A stretch of 64,000 bases of DNA. It comes from Xanthostigma xanthostigma (taxonomy: Eukaryota > Arthropoda > Insecta > Raphidioptera > Raphidiidae). The stretch is from positions 32,871,501 to 32,935,500 of the forward strand of contig OY754465.1 of the NCBI GenBank assembly GCA_963575645.1. The letters are read 5' to 3'. Position 1 is the first letter of the stretch. The number at the start of each line of letters is the position of its first letter. Below the pieces are notes generated by a model. That model ran no database searches and was not told the DNA's origin. It saw only the letters and a program-made list of their open reading frames with translations. The translations under genes were made by a program, and so were the position numbers. Below, piece by piece: positions 32,251 through 43,154 of this stretch.

Positions 32251-33584
32251 TTTTATATAATAATGGTGTACTTTTTATAATGTTTTATTATTCTACTTTA
32301 CAAGAAAGTTTTGTAAAATGTTTTTTGAGGCAAAGTCGGCGCATGCGCAGAAGAGGTATAAGTTATAAAGTTGTTTGTATATAACAATGGTATACTTTTC
32401 ATAACTGTTTATTATTCGATCTATTTTTACAAGAGTTTTGTATAATTTTTGGGAAAAATCGGCGCATGCGCAAAAGAGATACATGCCATCGTTGTTTTTT
32501 ATATAATAATGGTGTACTTTTTATAATGTTTTATTATTTTATTTTAAAGAAAGTTTTGTAAGAAATTCTTTGAGCTAAAGTCGGCACATATATGTTATAA
32601 AGTTGTTTTTATATAATAATTGGGTACTTTTCATAACGGTTTATTTTTCTCTCTGTTTTTACAAGAAAGTTATGAAATTTATTTTCTAAACTCATAATTT
32701 CAGAAATATTTTGAAAAAAAATCTGTTGTTCTTTTGTTCTGAAGATGTTAGTTAGGTTTAATTTTTGCATGACACAATAACATATTACATAGAGAACCAT
32801 GAAATTATTAAAATTATATTTTCCTTTTGTGTTTCATTATTTTCAACTGTTATTTTTTTCTTAGAATAAGTAAATTAAGTTATACTATATTATTCTCCAA
32901 GTGTCGTTAAATATATACACCGATTTTCAAACAAAACACCGGGGTATATGACGTAAAATTTCGCGCCTTGTAATTCTTGAATTACTTGGGCATATACTCC
33001 CACTGGTTCTATATAAATTTGTATAAAAAAACTGTTTAGGCAAATTCTGTTATACGAAGTCTATGTAAAATGTTCTCCTCTTTCGTTTAAGACTGGTTTC
33101 AAACCGATCTGATTTAAATTGAGCGAAAAATTAGCAAAAAACTTTTTTTTTCTTAATTTTCTCCCCTCTGGGACCAAAATTCAAAAATCGGGCGACGTTA
33201 GGATTTAAGTTACCCGGAGACGAATCGAACAAAAAAAAGTTTTTTAAAATCGGTTAAGGCGTTTGGGCTGTACGCTGGATACAAAAAGCGTGACTCACAG
33301 ATTCACAGATTCACAGATTCACAGACAAAGCGAGTACATATAGGCGCTTTAGCTTACGCTATTCGCGCCTAAATAATATCACGGTACGACCAATATGAGC
33401 GGAGCATCAATGTAAAATGTATCTCAAAATTTGTCCGTCCGACAAAAACTTTTGAACGGTAACTCCGATCATCATGAAATTTGGACACAACATTCATCTC
33501 GGTAAACTAAAATGAATGTGCGTACTCATGTCCCTCCCTCCCATTCGTTCTTTTGCACCCGGGTGAACCGGGCGAAACCGCTAA

Positions 33585-34167
33585 TCTAGGTGTAAAGCTA
33601 AAAGTCATACTAGAAAACCTACATCAGTGTATTTTAAAAAAATTACCCTCCTTCAAAAAAAGCTACTAAAAAACGTAAAATAGCCAACTTAATTAATCAC
33701 CATAACTTTTACGTACCTATGCACTTTTGTTAGATCGGTGTCGACCTCAAAATATTATTATTCTATGCTTTTGGTGACTTTTTTGAAGGAGGCTCATTTT
33801 TTTTTAGTTTATTAATAGACTTGAATTGCGTAGTTTGCAAATTATTCACTGCCTTCTTCATTAACATTTTATTACTGAAATAGAAAAATAAACTGCTGAA
33901 CCGGTTTAACTAAAATTTATATTAAACGATCCTCAAGGTATCATTATATAAAAAAAGGAATCACTGCAAATGCTGCAGATATGAGATAACATAATATAAA
34001 AAAGCCTCTTAGTTAAGAAAGACTGACCGACTAAAAATAAAATAAAAATTCAGAAACACTCCGTGAACATTCGGAAGGAAACGTCGTTGATTTTTTTTAA
34101 ATCGATTAACCTCCTGAAAAGTTGAACAAATACAAAAATATATATAGATGTCGAATTGATAATCTCT
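33585..34167. other. No gene recognised
   Basis: A+T-rich DNA downstream of Helitron 1. TTTTTTGAAGGAGG-type words near 33650 and 33780 occur in inverted orientation, suggesting a small diverged inverted repeat (about 33645-33800). Confidence 0.35.
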
Positions 34168-34470
34168 TTTTAGACGCGACCCAAGCTTTAGCCGGAAGCG
34201 CCTATGTGCACTCGGTTTGTGAATCTGTGAGTCACGCTTTTTGTATCCAGCGTACAGCCCAAACGCCTTAACCGATTTTAAAAACTTTTTTTTGTTCGAT
34301 TCGTGTCTGGGTAAGTTAAATCCTTACGTCGCCAGATATTTGAATTTTGGTCCCTGAAGCGAGAAAATCAAGAAAAATAAAGTTTTTTGCTTATTTCTCG
34401 CTCAATTTAAATCAGATCGGTTTGAAACCAGTCTTAAACGAAAGAGGAGAACATTTTACATTTTACATAG
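34168..34470 (+). repeat. Solo 5' head of a Y element
   Basis: TTTTAGACGCGACCCAAGC with the same hairpin partner GCGCCTA, then CGTACAGCCCAAACGCC, CTCGCTCAATTTAAATCAG and AAACGAAAGAGGAGAAC. It follows the Y head to about ACATTTTACAT and then stops. The rest of the element is absent. Confidence 0.65.
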
Positions 34471-34476
34471 TTATCG

Positions 34477-34715
34477 TTCACCGCGGAATTGTTTTTTAGA
34501 AACTATCCTTTTCCCCCTTCCCGTTTCACTGCGAACCAATTCGCATACACCCTTATTGTTCACCGCGGAATAGTTTTTTAAGGAACTCCCCCTTTCCCCT
34601 CCCCGTTTCACTGCGAAACAATTCGCATACCGGCTGTTATTGTTCACCGCGGAATTGTTTTTTTAGGATCTCCCCTTTTCCACCTTACCGTTTCACTGCG
34701 AAACCCGTACGAATA
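34477..34715 (+). repeat. Three tandem units of 82-84 bp
   Basis: TTCACCGCGGAATTGTTTTT starts units at 34477, 34559 and 34643. Each ends with CCCCGTTTCACTGCGAAA and ACAATTCGCATAC-type sequence. The units differ slightly. CCGCGG is present in each. Confidence 0.8.
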
Positions 34716-34760
34716 ATTATATATAATTCATACAGTAGCTGTACGAATAGTCACACCGGT

Positions 34761-35150
34761 AAAAAATAGCCTATGTCCTATTCTCAGACCTACCAAGTAT
34801 ACACAAAAAATTTCATAAAAATCGGTCAAGTCGTTTCAGAGGAGTTCGGTAACAAACACTGTTTATTTTTATATAAATAGATAAAAAATAAGGGTTGATG
34901 GTAGAAGGGTGAAAATTTAGGGTTGTAAGTATTTTTTAATGGCAAATCATAAAAAAATAATAAAAAAAAAATTTGTCAAAACATAAAAAAAGAAAAATTT
35001 AGCGGAGGCCCACCCATATCAATTAGGGGTGTAAAAAATAGCCTATGTCCTATTCTCAGACCTACCAAGTACACACAAAAACTTTCATAAAAATCGGTCA
35101 AGCCGTTTTGGAGGAATTCGGTAACAAACACTGTGACACAAGATTTTGAT
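34761..35150 (+). repeat. Two copies of an RTE-like retrotransposon 3' tail
   Basis: Blocks at 34761-34862 and 35033-35138 share AAAAAATAGCCTATGTCC, TATTCTCAGACCTACCAAGT, TTTCATAAAAATCGGTCAAG and GGTAACAAACACTGT. I recognise this as the type of 3' region seen in widespread insect RTE-like retrotransposons (low certainty). No RT frame is left between or around them. Confidence 0.5.
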
Positions 35151-35156
35151 ATCTAT

Positions 35157-36044
35157 ATACAGGGTGAGTCAGACCACCCGTATCAGTCGTTTTTTTCGAA
35201 AACGGTTAGTCGTAGAGAGTTGTGTCAAAAATCTGTATTATAAAAGCCCTAATGAAGAATCGAATGGTGATATTTTTTCCCCCTGAAAAGGTCGGCTTCC
35301 CTGTTAGTTTGTTCCGAAATGTTCAGAACTTCGGAATGTTAAATGGCACGATAGGTCGAAAGTAGTATTGTTGAAAAGATCTTTAAAAAATAAGCAAGTT
35401 TTGTAGGACATTTTTTTTTGTTACTGCCACCTCTGTTAAGTAATATTCGTTTGAAATTATTAAATTAACATGTCAGAATAACAAACTTAATTTTAAAAGT
35501 CGGCATTTAAAATCTAGTTACCTAATTAAACAATGTCACAAATGTTCAAACTGACTTCAATTTACTTCTGAACACTGCGGAGCTCTTCTAGATATGTTAT
35601 GAGTACCTGGAAGTATTTTCCGACAAAAAAAAAACAATTGCAATTATTGAAAACTTATTGTGACATAGTTTAATTAGGTAACTAGATTTTAAATGTCGAT
35701 TTTTAAAATTAAGAATATTATTCTGACATGTTAATTTAATAATTTCAAGCGAATATTACTTAACAGGGGTGGCAGTAACAAAAAAAAATGTCCTACAAAA
35801 CTTGCTTATGTTTTATAGATCTTTTCAACAATACCACTTTCGACCTATCGTGCCATTTAACATTCCGGAGTTCTGAACACTCCGAAGCAAACTAACAGGG
35901 AAGCCGACCTTTCCGGGGGAAAAAAATATCACCATACGATTCTTCATTAGGGCTTTTATAATACAGATTTTTGACACAACTCTCTACGACTAATAGTTTT
36001 CGAAAAAAACGACTGATACGGGTGGTCTGACTCACCCTGTATAT
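35157..36044. mobile_element. 888-bp palindromic MITE with ACAGGGTGAGTCAGACC ends
   Basis: TACAGGGTGAGTCAGACCAC at the left and its complement at the right, with arms matching over about 400 bp (for example GTAACAAAAAAAAATGTCC-type blocks near 35405 and 35780). The unmatched centre, about 35530-35650, holds the word GAACACTGCGGAGCTC. TATA flanks both sides. Arms differ by scattered substitutions and small indels. No frame. Confidence 0.8.
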
Positions 36045-36475
36045 AAAAATGAATCCCTATATCCCTTGGTCACGCCATCACGCGTGAACGGCTGGACCGA
36101 TTTCAATATTTTTTTTTGTTGTGTTTTTTATTGTCAGGAGAAGGTTCTTATGACAGAAAAAATTTAAAAAATTGCGCGGAAAAAGAGAAAATTTAAGAAA
36201 ACTTAACAACCATATATCTAGATCGAGGATGTAAAAAAACTGAATATCGTTTAAAACAAATGCTTTTTTTTCGAGCTCGACTGCGCAGCCGGAGTGCTTG
36301 AAATAGAGCAAGTGTTTTAAAGACCAGTTATCCACGAATACATTACGCTATTTTTTTTTCGAGAACGACGGCGCAGCCGGAGTGCTCGACATACACACAT
36401 ATACGCCCATGTATATTTTAAAATAGCTAGCAATTAATAAAATAGATAGATGTTCCAATTAAATTGCTTTATTAT

Positions 36476-36505
36476 TGCACATACCGCTAAACTAGCGGTA
36501 TGTGC
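36476..36505. mobile_element. 30-bp micro-MITE with 8-bp flanking repeat
   Basis: The hairpin GCACATACCGCTA / TAGCGGTATGTGC has a 3-base loop. TTTATTAT flanks it at 36468-36475 and 36506-36513. An 8-bp duplication around a palindrome is the footprint expected for hAT-type insertion (inference). At 30 bp it would be an extremely reduced element. Confidence 0.5.
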
Positions 36506-36714
36506 TTTATTATCGCTTTGTGCGTCAGAGCTGACTTTCGTTCATATAAGAAGTTATATCTAAGTTAATTTCACACGAAATCCATTCAAATTGAAGCTTT
36601 TTGAAAAGAGGAGATTCTAATCTATAAAATAGAACCATTTTTAAATCAATTTGAGTTCATAAATACTATTAAAATTGTAATTGAAAATCACAAACAGCAG
36701 TTGTCGGTTGGTCT

Positions 36715-36780
36715 GTACGTATGTACGTACGTATGTACGTACGTATGTACGTACGTATGTACGTACGTATGTACGTACGT
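36715..36780. repeat. Simple repeat (GTACGTACGTAT)n
   Basis: A 12-bp unit, five to six copies, giving an artificial YVRTYVRT peptide in one frame. Confidence 0.9.
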
Positions 36781-37029
36781 CACGACTCTACAGATCGCAA
36801 TTTTGGTCGGATTGCCTTGGGTTATATTTTATTCACTTTGTTTACTATCAGACCAGAACCCTATTTAAATTCACTAAAATGTGTTCAGTAGTTTAATTTT
36901 TATAAACAGTTTTATTTTTTATTATTTTTGACAGCTAATAGTTTAAAAACAATTTGCTGTTTAAATATAGTGTAATCCATAAAACAAGTGCTACACTTCT
37001 ATACCGTGATAACACCACTATACGTATTA

Positions 37030-37103
37030 GGCCGCCGTGGCGTAATGGTTATGCCGTTGGATTCCCAAGGGCAAGGTCCTGGGTTCGATTCCTTACGAAA
37101 TCA
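37030..37103 (+). repeat. tRNA-derived sequence (SINE head or tRNA relic)
   Basis: An A-box-like TGGCGTAATGGTTATGCCG with a GGC/GCC D-stem, and a perfect B-box GGTTCGATTCC at 37082-37092, at tRNA-like spacing. The acceptor halves GCCGCCG and TTACGAA do not pair and the T-stem is weak, so it is not a working tRNA. A+T-rich tail follows. Most likely a SINE head. Confidence 0.55.
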
Positions 37104-37477
37104 TTGATTTTTTTCTTTTTTTTTCTTTTTATTTTGTTTTATTTTATTCCACTTGATATTAATTATATATTATATTATGTATAGTTCTTAATTTTTTTTA
37201 TTTTTGCAAACTTAAAAAAAAATATTTTTTCAATTTTTAATTATTTATTTCTTTAAATTTTTAAATCTTTTTAAATTTATTAAAAATATTTTTTAATTGT
37301 TATTTTTTTATCATACAGTGGAAAACTTGCGGGATGTGCACTTTTGGTTTTGCCAACTATTTCACTTTATACGTAGCGAAGCACGTACAGGGCCGCTAGT
37401 ACTATATAGATATAGATAAATTCATTTTACACAGATTTAATTAGAACATAAATTATCACGTTATGATGTTAAAATTA

Positions 37478-39652
37478 AAAAAGCATGCTTGTCAAATACC
37501 TAACATCTACAGAACAAACTAACATTAGATTTTTTTAATTTTCAAAATATTTCTGAAACTACAAATTAGAAAAACACATTTTTTTCATGACTATCTTGTA
37601 AAAATATACAGGCTAATAAACCGTTATGACATGTATATCATAATTATAAAAAAAAAACAACATTTAATGGTAGGTACATCTTTCTCCGAATATATCTCTT
37701 ATGCGCATGCGCCGATATTCCCAGAAAATAAATTACAAAACTTTCTTGTAAAACATATAGAATAATAAATCGTTATAAAAAGTATACTATTGTTATATAA
37801 AAAAACATCATTACATATAATATCTTTTGCGCATGCGCCGACTATCTCCAAAAAAATTTTCAAAACTTTCTAGTAAAAATAGATAGAATAATAAGCCGTT
37901 ATAAAAACTATATTATTATTATATAAAACAACATTATAAGAGATATACTCTTTTGCGCATGCGCCGATGTTCCCCAAAAAACAATAGACCACTTTACATT
38001 TGCATATCAAACATCCTCCCAAAATTTGGTTTCAGTCCAATCATCCGTGGTGTCGGAATGGTAAGAAATGTAAATATAATAATGGTATACTCTTTATAAT
38101 GGTTTATCATTTCAGTTTACAAGAAAGTTTTGTAAAAAGTTTTCTGGTGCATGCGCAGGAGATATATATTATAACAACGTTTTTTATATAATAATGGTAT
38201 TATTTTCATAACGGCTTATTATTCTATCTGTTTTACAAGAAAGTTTTGTATTTTATTTTGGGGAAATTCGGCGCATGCGCAACAGAGATATATTCGGAGA
38301 AAGATATACATACCTAGCATTTAATGTTGTTTTTTATATAATAAATTATGATATACATGTCATAACGGTTTATTAGCCTGTCTATTTTTACAAGATAGTC
38401 ATGAAAAAATGTGTTTTTCTAAATTTGTAGTTTCATAAATATTTTGAAAATAAAAAAAATCTAATGTTCGTTTGTTCTGTAGATGTTAGTTATAGCCCAA
38501 GAGCTGATGACACGATGTTGGGTACGTGTTTTAGGCAGGTTGAAATAATGAAAAAACAGTAATTTATCAATGGGTGAATCTGGATTGGCGAGTCTGCCTG
38601 AGCGTTTGCGGTTATTTCGCGCCTGCGCAGCATATGACATCTGCAAAAAAATATCCCCAAAAAACATGTTTTAGGCAACTTGAAACTTTTATAATCTTTG
38701 AGTTCAGCATTTATATAATCCAGAAATGAAAATGCCAGAACATTTTGTCGGTTATAAAGTAGGGGTAGAACCCCCCGAAGATATTTTATTAATATACGCA
38801 ATGAGCACGATACAGGTCAAACGGATGAACGGATTGAAACCAAATTTTGGGAGGATGTTTGGTATGCAGATATGAAAAGCTCTATTGTTTTTGGGGAAAA
38901 TCGGCGCATGCGCAAAAGAGATATATACTATAACGTTGTTTTTTATATAATAATGATATACTTTTCATAACAGTTTACTATTCTATTTATTTTTTCAAGA
39001 AAGTTTTGTGAACTATTTTTTTTTCTGGCAGATTTTCAAAACAAAACAGCAGTTGGTTCTTGTCTTATTTTCAAAATATTTCCGAAATAATTAAGTTTAG
39101 ATTTTTTTTTCACAAAACTTTCTTGAAAAATAAATAGAATAATAAACTGTTATGAAAAGTATATCATTATTATATAAAAAACAACGTTATAGCATATATG
39201 TCTTTTGCGCATGCGCCGATTTTCCCCAAAAACAATAGAGCTTTTCATATCTGCATACCAAACATCCTCCCAAAATTTGGTTTCAATCCGTTCATCCGTT
39301 TGACCTGTATCGTGCTCATTGCGTATATTAATAAAATATCTTCGGGGCGTTCTGCCCCTACTTTATAACCGACAAAATGTTCTGGCATTTTCATTTCTGG
39401 ATTATATAAATGCTGAACTCAAAGATTATAAAAGTTTCAAGTTGTCTAAAACATGTTTTTTGGGGTAATTTTTTTGCAGATGTCATATGCTGCGCAGGCG
39501 CGAAATAACCGCAAACGCTCAGGCAGACTCACCATTCCAGATTCAGCCATTGATAAATTACTGTTTTTTCATTATTTCAACCTGCCTAAAATACGTACCC
39601 AAAATTGTGTCATCAGCTCTCCGGCTATTAGGTATTTGACAAGCATGCTATG
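37478..39652. repeat. 2.2-kb compound inverted repeat of Y-type central repeats
   Basis: The outer ends AGCATGCTTGTCAAATACCTAA and TTAGGTATTTGACAAGCATGCT are complements. Inside are two consecutive palindromes, about 37497-38490 and 38490-39625, each carrying GCGCATGCGC units on opposite strands (about 37705, 37830, 37957, 38275, 38907, 39208). Arms of the second include matching stretches encoding QMSYAAQARNNRKRSGRL on both sides; this is repeat duplication, not evidence for two genes. The non-palindromic centre is about 39025-39100. Confidence 0.75.
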
Positions 39653-39961
39653 TTTAATGATAACATATAGAAAACCATGAAACGAATAGCAAATTTTATA
39701 ATGTTTAGTGGTAACCGTTACCCGCGTTACTGCACGCGTTAACGGATTTTTTTTTTTTTTATTCTAAAAGGAGCGAATCGGCTTCTATGGCCATTATCGC
39801 GAAATATTTACAAATGTATAAGTACATATAGCATAATATCTAAGGTAAGTACATATTATATTACATAAATAATATCTCTAAGGTAAGTACCTATATATTA
39901 TATTACATATTATATCACAATTAATGTTTATGGTAATTAATAAGGTAAGTAGTTGGTATTT

Positions 39962-40205
39962 TTAAATGTCTTTGTATTTGTTTATACTTTTTAGATAGTT
40001 AATAGTTGACTTTATGTTTTTTTCTTCATTATTTAAAATTGTTTCCAGATCCTGCGGAAGTTCAGTATCCATCCGTTGGACATCGTATAGTGGACAGGTC
40101 ACCAAAAGGTGTTCTATCGTCAGAGGAACGTTGCAGATCTCGCATTCCGGGGGAGGATTTTCTTTGTTATTATATGTCAAATGTTAAAATTATAATTTAT
40201 TAGTT
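39962..40205 (-). pseudogene. LINE ORF2 carboxy-terminal knuckle fragment
   Basis: The minus strand reads PPPECEICNVPLTIEHLLVT, CPLYDVQR, LPQDLETIL and TINYLKSINKYKDI then a stop. C-x2-C...H-x4-C followed by an xxL..L..I...L...YKDI ending is the usual end of I/jockey-type LINE proteins that carry RNase H. Only about 70 residues remain. The upstream side (beyond 40205) is not recognisable. Confidence 0.7.
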
Positions 40206-40497
40206 GGAAAGACCCCGTAGTCCAATTGCTACAATTTGTTAGACTAGATTAAATTAACTAAAGCTTTGAAATTTCACACACATGCATAAGTCTGGTGACA
40301 ATGTAATATCCAATATGGCGGATGCCCCAAGATGACGGAATACATTTTCCTTCACAACCATCTTGAATAAAATAACAAATAATTTTTATAAATTAATGTC
40401 ATAATAGTTAAAATTTTGAAAGACTATAAAAACAAGAAAAATAAAATACTAATAAAAAGAAATTTTTTATTGAAATGTACTAAGAAGGAAATATAAT
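40206..40497. other. Unassigned; one satellite-like word
   Basis: AATATCCAATATGGCGGATGC followed by AAGATGACGG (about 40308-40340) echoes the satellite motif pair in spacing and sequence but is a single diverged unit. Confidence 0.4.
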
Positions 40498-40537
40498 TTT
40501 TAATTTCGCGCCTTATAATTCTTGAATTACTTGTGTC
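40498..40537 (+). repeat. Solo 3' end of a Y-like element
   Basis: TTTAATTTCGCGCCTTATAATTCTTGAATTACTTG matches the subterminal repeat plus terminal hairpin of Y (32955-32990), then diverges before CCCACTGG. Confidence 0.5.
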
Positions 40538-42109
40538 TTCAGACAATATTTTTTTAACTAGATTAAAAAGAGAAAATACATACACAGTGTGTCGGATTTT
40601 ACAAGCGAAACTAATTATACAAATTTTTAAATTTTAAAAATCATTCTAATCTTTGTCTTCTACCACGCCTTTGCATTGGGTAACCCCTGTTTTCTTTCAG
40701 TTTCAATTCTAATAGATTACGTAAGTAAGTCTGCTGTCGTTCAACAATACACACGATACGTTCATACAATAGTGCATTAATACAAACTTAACGGCGTCTG
40801 CATTCACACAATCAGAATTTGCCGGACAACGGGAATTTCTGTATATATTCAATACTCATTTATATAATATATTATATAGTCTATTCCAGGGCTAAATGAA
40901 CTTGGGTTACGAAACTAGTTTTAATTTGCATCTTGTATAGACTTTTGGAACTTAAACGTATTTAGACACGCTGGATAGGTGTGATTCCGATCGAGCGATG
41001 ACGGAGTCACGTAAGTACGATGGGCGTAGAGAGCTGCGGTACTAGTTAACTCGCAGTAACAATGAAAAGGCGTTTCTCCTGTTTCAACAAATTGTTCTAA
41101 ATGATGCCTATCTGAAAGTATGCTTTGTTTTTTTGTCTATATAAATGTAAGAGGGCACGGAATTATATAGGTGTCAGGTCTAATAGAGAAAATTTCACCT
41201 TTATTTCATTCAGAGAGTTTTAAGAACAAATTTATTTCTAGATCACGTCTCTTTATTGAATTTTTCGTTTATGTAAGCAATGGTAGATTGTTTCTTCTTG
41301 TATACTCAGATTGTAAAAAATGTTTTTCAAACTATATGATGGAAAATGACAGGTTACTACTGTTTTCGTTAGCTGTGATTAAACATTAAGCTTCAGAAAA
41401 TTTGGTTTCTTAAAATTTTGGCTTAACTTTACAGCACATGAGTTTTTCAAAGTACGGAAAGTCTAATTAATATTTTGAAGTTTTTTAAAAATACTGAGTA
41501 ATTTAACTTGTTCGACAATTTTTTTTCAAATTTATTTTTTTTCTGTAGGTAGGTACATAAATTTATATTAAACTCATGTTATTTTGGTCATTTTTACCAA
41601 AGTCATAAGAACAACAATACATAGGTACATATTACATACTCCTAGTTTATTTTGAAAGCAATAACATCAATGATGATTGAATAAGATTTTTCATAGAAAT
41701 TGGAGATTTTCGGAACTATTTTTCATTCAATTTGGGTCACAGTGCATACACACATTTAAGTCTACCTATAGACCTATGCGGATGAATAAGGGGTCATATT
41801 AAATAGTTGTCGACAGTCCAGCATCCTCTTATAGAACTTTCCGTGTTGTCTGTTGTTAAGCACATGTCAATCCTAAGTTTCCTACATTAAGTAATAATTA
41901 ATCCAATCTTTAAATTGGAGTTTACAATTCAGTTTTTTAAAAATGTCAAGATTCACCAAAAAAATTGTCAAAATTAACTAAAAAAATTGACAAAATTCAC
42001 CTCAAATCACTGTCATTCAGTCAAAAATGTCAAAATTCTCTCCTCCAAAACCTGTTAAAATTCACCGAAGAAATTATCAAAACTCACCAACAAAAATAAT
42101 TTCAACGCT
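40538..42109. other. No gene recognised
   Basis: No supported feature. About 41940-42090 contains several TCACCAAAAAAATTGTCAAAAT-like words, a loose tandem pattern. Confidence 0.35.
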
Positions 42110-42625
42110 TTAATATGCAAACATAAAGAGCCCTATTGTTTTTGAAGAAAATCGGTGCGTACACAAAAAAGATATGTGCTATAATGTTTTTTTTATGTTA
42201 TAATGGTATACTTTTTTTGTGAAAACAGTTGCAGGCTGACAGAAAGGAAGAGGAGGGGGTTCTAGTGGGTATTGCTGTAGGTGAGCCCCACGTACCTGCG
42301 TCCGTAAAGAGATTTCCTCCACATCTAAAATAAAATGATATATTTTTCATAATGGTTTATAATACTATTTATTTTTACAAAAACTTTATTTATTTTTACG
42401 AGAAACCTTTGTAGAAAACTTTTTTCTAAACTGTATAGTTCGGAACCATTTTGAAAATAAAACAAATCAACTGTTCTTTTGATCCGTAGATCTATCAAAT
42501 ATAAATTAGTTAATGAGCTGAAAAGCATGCGTTGATTAATTTTTACATGACGTGATAACATATATATAATTGTAGGTAACCATGAAAACAAATAGCAATC
42601 TTTATTATAATATAATATTATCTCA
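42110..42625 (+). repeat. Decayed Y-family fragment with an insertion
   Basis: AATATGCAAACATAAAGAGCCC, CTATTGTTTTTGAAGAAAATCGG, GGTGCGTACAC and GTTATAATGGTATAC follow the first central unit of Y with many changes. About 42225-42335 (GCAGGCTGACAGAAAGGAAG onward) does not belong to Y and looks like an insertion. Y-like sequence (AATGGTTTATAATACTATTT, TTTGAAAATAAAAC) resumes to about 42625. Confidence 0.5.
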
Positions 42626-43154
42626 AATGTCAATATTTTTTAATTTGTCGCCCTATTGACAGGAATGCTTTACTGTGCGATAAGTACTTATTGTTAATGA
42701 AAAAGTATTGAAAAAAGTATTGAAAAATTATGGTAAATAATTTTTTTGAGCCCTTGACACTTAGAGGCCTAGTGTCTTATTAGTCCCTATGTAGATCTGC
42801 CTCCGCCTGCGTCTTCTTAGAGGACTTCATATTGGAATCGGTCTCATGTAACATTGAACAGACTATAGTACCTATGCAAGGGAGAGTGAGGAACAACCAG
42901 GGCTGGTTGATGGTCACACACCACTGGCGAGGAATTTAACTTGTCTCTTAAGTTCTGTGTATATATACACCGCTGGCTGGACACTTTGTCTACTACATAT
43001 TATTGTACACACGATGTATAGCGGACGTATTCAATGTTTCTCCGGGTTTGTAAGAATTCTACGTTCTCGCCTTCTCATGGTAGAGATTAAACAAAAGGTA
43101 CGCGTTTTACATCAGCGATAAAAAAATTTACGTGATTTATTATCAATACTAAAA

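Larger units (their letters stand above)
28620..33007 (+). mobile_element. Y3: HINE-like element inserted in Y2, holding a satellite
   Basis: The 5' end TTTAGGCGCGAATAGCG at 28620 forms the terminal hairpin TAGGCGC..TAGC..GCTA..GCGCCTA. Head, middle block and one full ~124-bp unit follow (GCGCATGCG at about 29367). At 29493 the second unit breaks off after GGGGAAAATCGG and the 120-bp satellite starts. After the satellite and Z5 the central repeat resumes at about 32251 and the 3' block ends CATATACTCCCACTGG at 33006. The subterminal TTTCGCGCCTTG (about 32960-32970) is inverted relative to the 5' TAGGCGCGAA. TT lies at both flanks. No coding capacity seen. Confidence 0.7.
25951..33373 (-). mobile_element. 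Y2: HINE-like element in Helitron 1, itself split by Y3
   Basis: In minus orientation. Its 3' end (CCAGTGGGAG on the plus strand) is at 25951 and its 5' end (TTCGCGCCTAAA) at 33373. Its own sequence is 25951-28619 plus 33008-33373. At 28619 the sequence ACAGCTATTTTT stops; its continuation CTATATAAATTTGTATAAAA, known from Z3 at 10527, is found at 33009. Flanks read TATA and TAATATC, consistent with a TA duplication or short homology at the Helitron site. It contains the longest central array (26520-28260) and a palindromic MITE (26046-26183). Confidence 0.7.
25811..33584 (+). mobile_element. Non-autonomous Helitron 1, split by a 7.4-kb nested insertion
   Basis: The 5' part, about 25811-25950 (GCTGAAGAGTTTG, AACGCGCTAA, GGCTATAGGCTATATA), matches Helitron 2. 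The 3' part resumes at 33374 with ATATCACGGTACGACCAA and ends CACCCGGGTGAACCGGGCG, AAACCG, CTAA at 33581-33584 followed by T. The CCCGG/CCGGG hairpin just before CTRR, and the following T, are the Helitron 3' signature. Removing 25951-33373 restores the uninterrupted form seen at 59075-59095. No Rep/helicase frame. Confidence 0.75.
35152..37399 (+). mobile_element. Non-autonomous Helitron-like element 3
   Basis: The 5' end TCTATATA at 35152 is preceded by A. The sequence continues after a MITE with TAAAAATGAATCCCTATATCCC and ACGCGTGAACGGCTGGACCG. The 3' end has the hairpin TACGTAGCGAAGCACGTA at about 37369-37386, then CAGGGCCG, CTAG (37396-37399) and T. Hairpin, CTRR and the A/T insertion context fit Helitrons. 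It contains further insertions (the MITE at 35157, a 30-bp micro-MITE, a tRNA-like head at 37030). No coding. Confidence 0.6.

Noticed and set aside
36681..36896. YVRTYVRT-repeat peptide
   Set aside because: Produced by a 12-bp simple repeat.
38461..39680. Two related frames encoding QMSYAAQARNNRKRSGRL as a gene pair
   Set aside because: They are the two arms of one palindrome; similarity follows from the DNA inverted repeat. No domain recognised.
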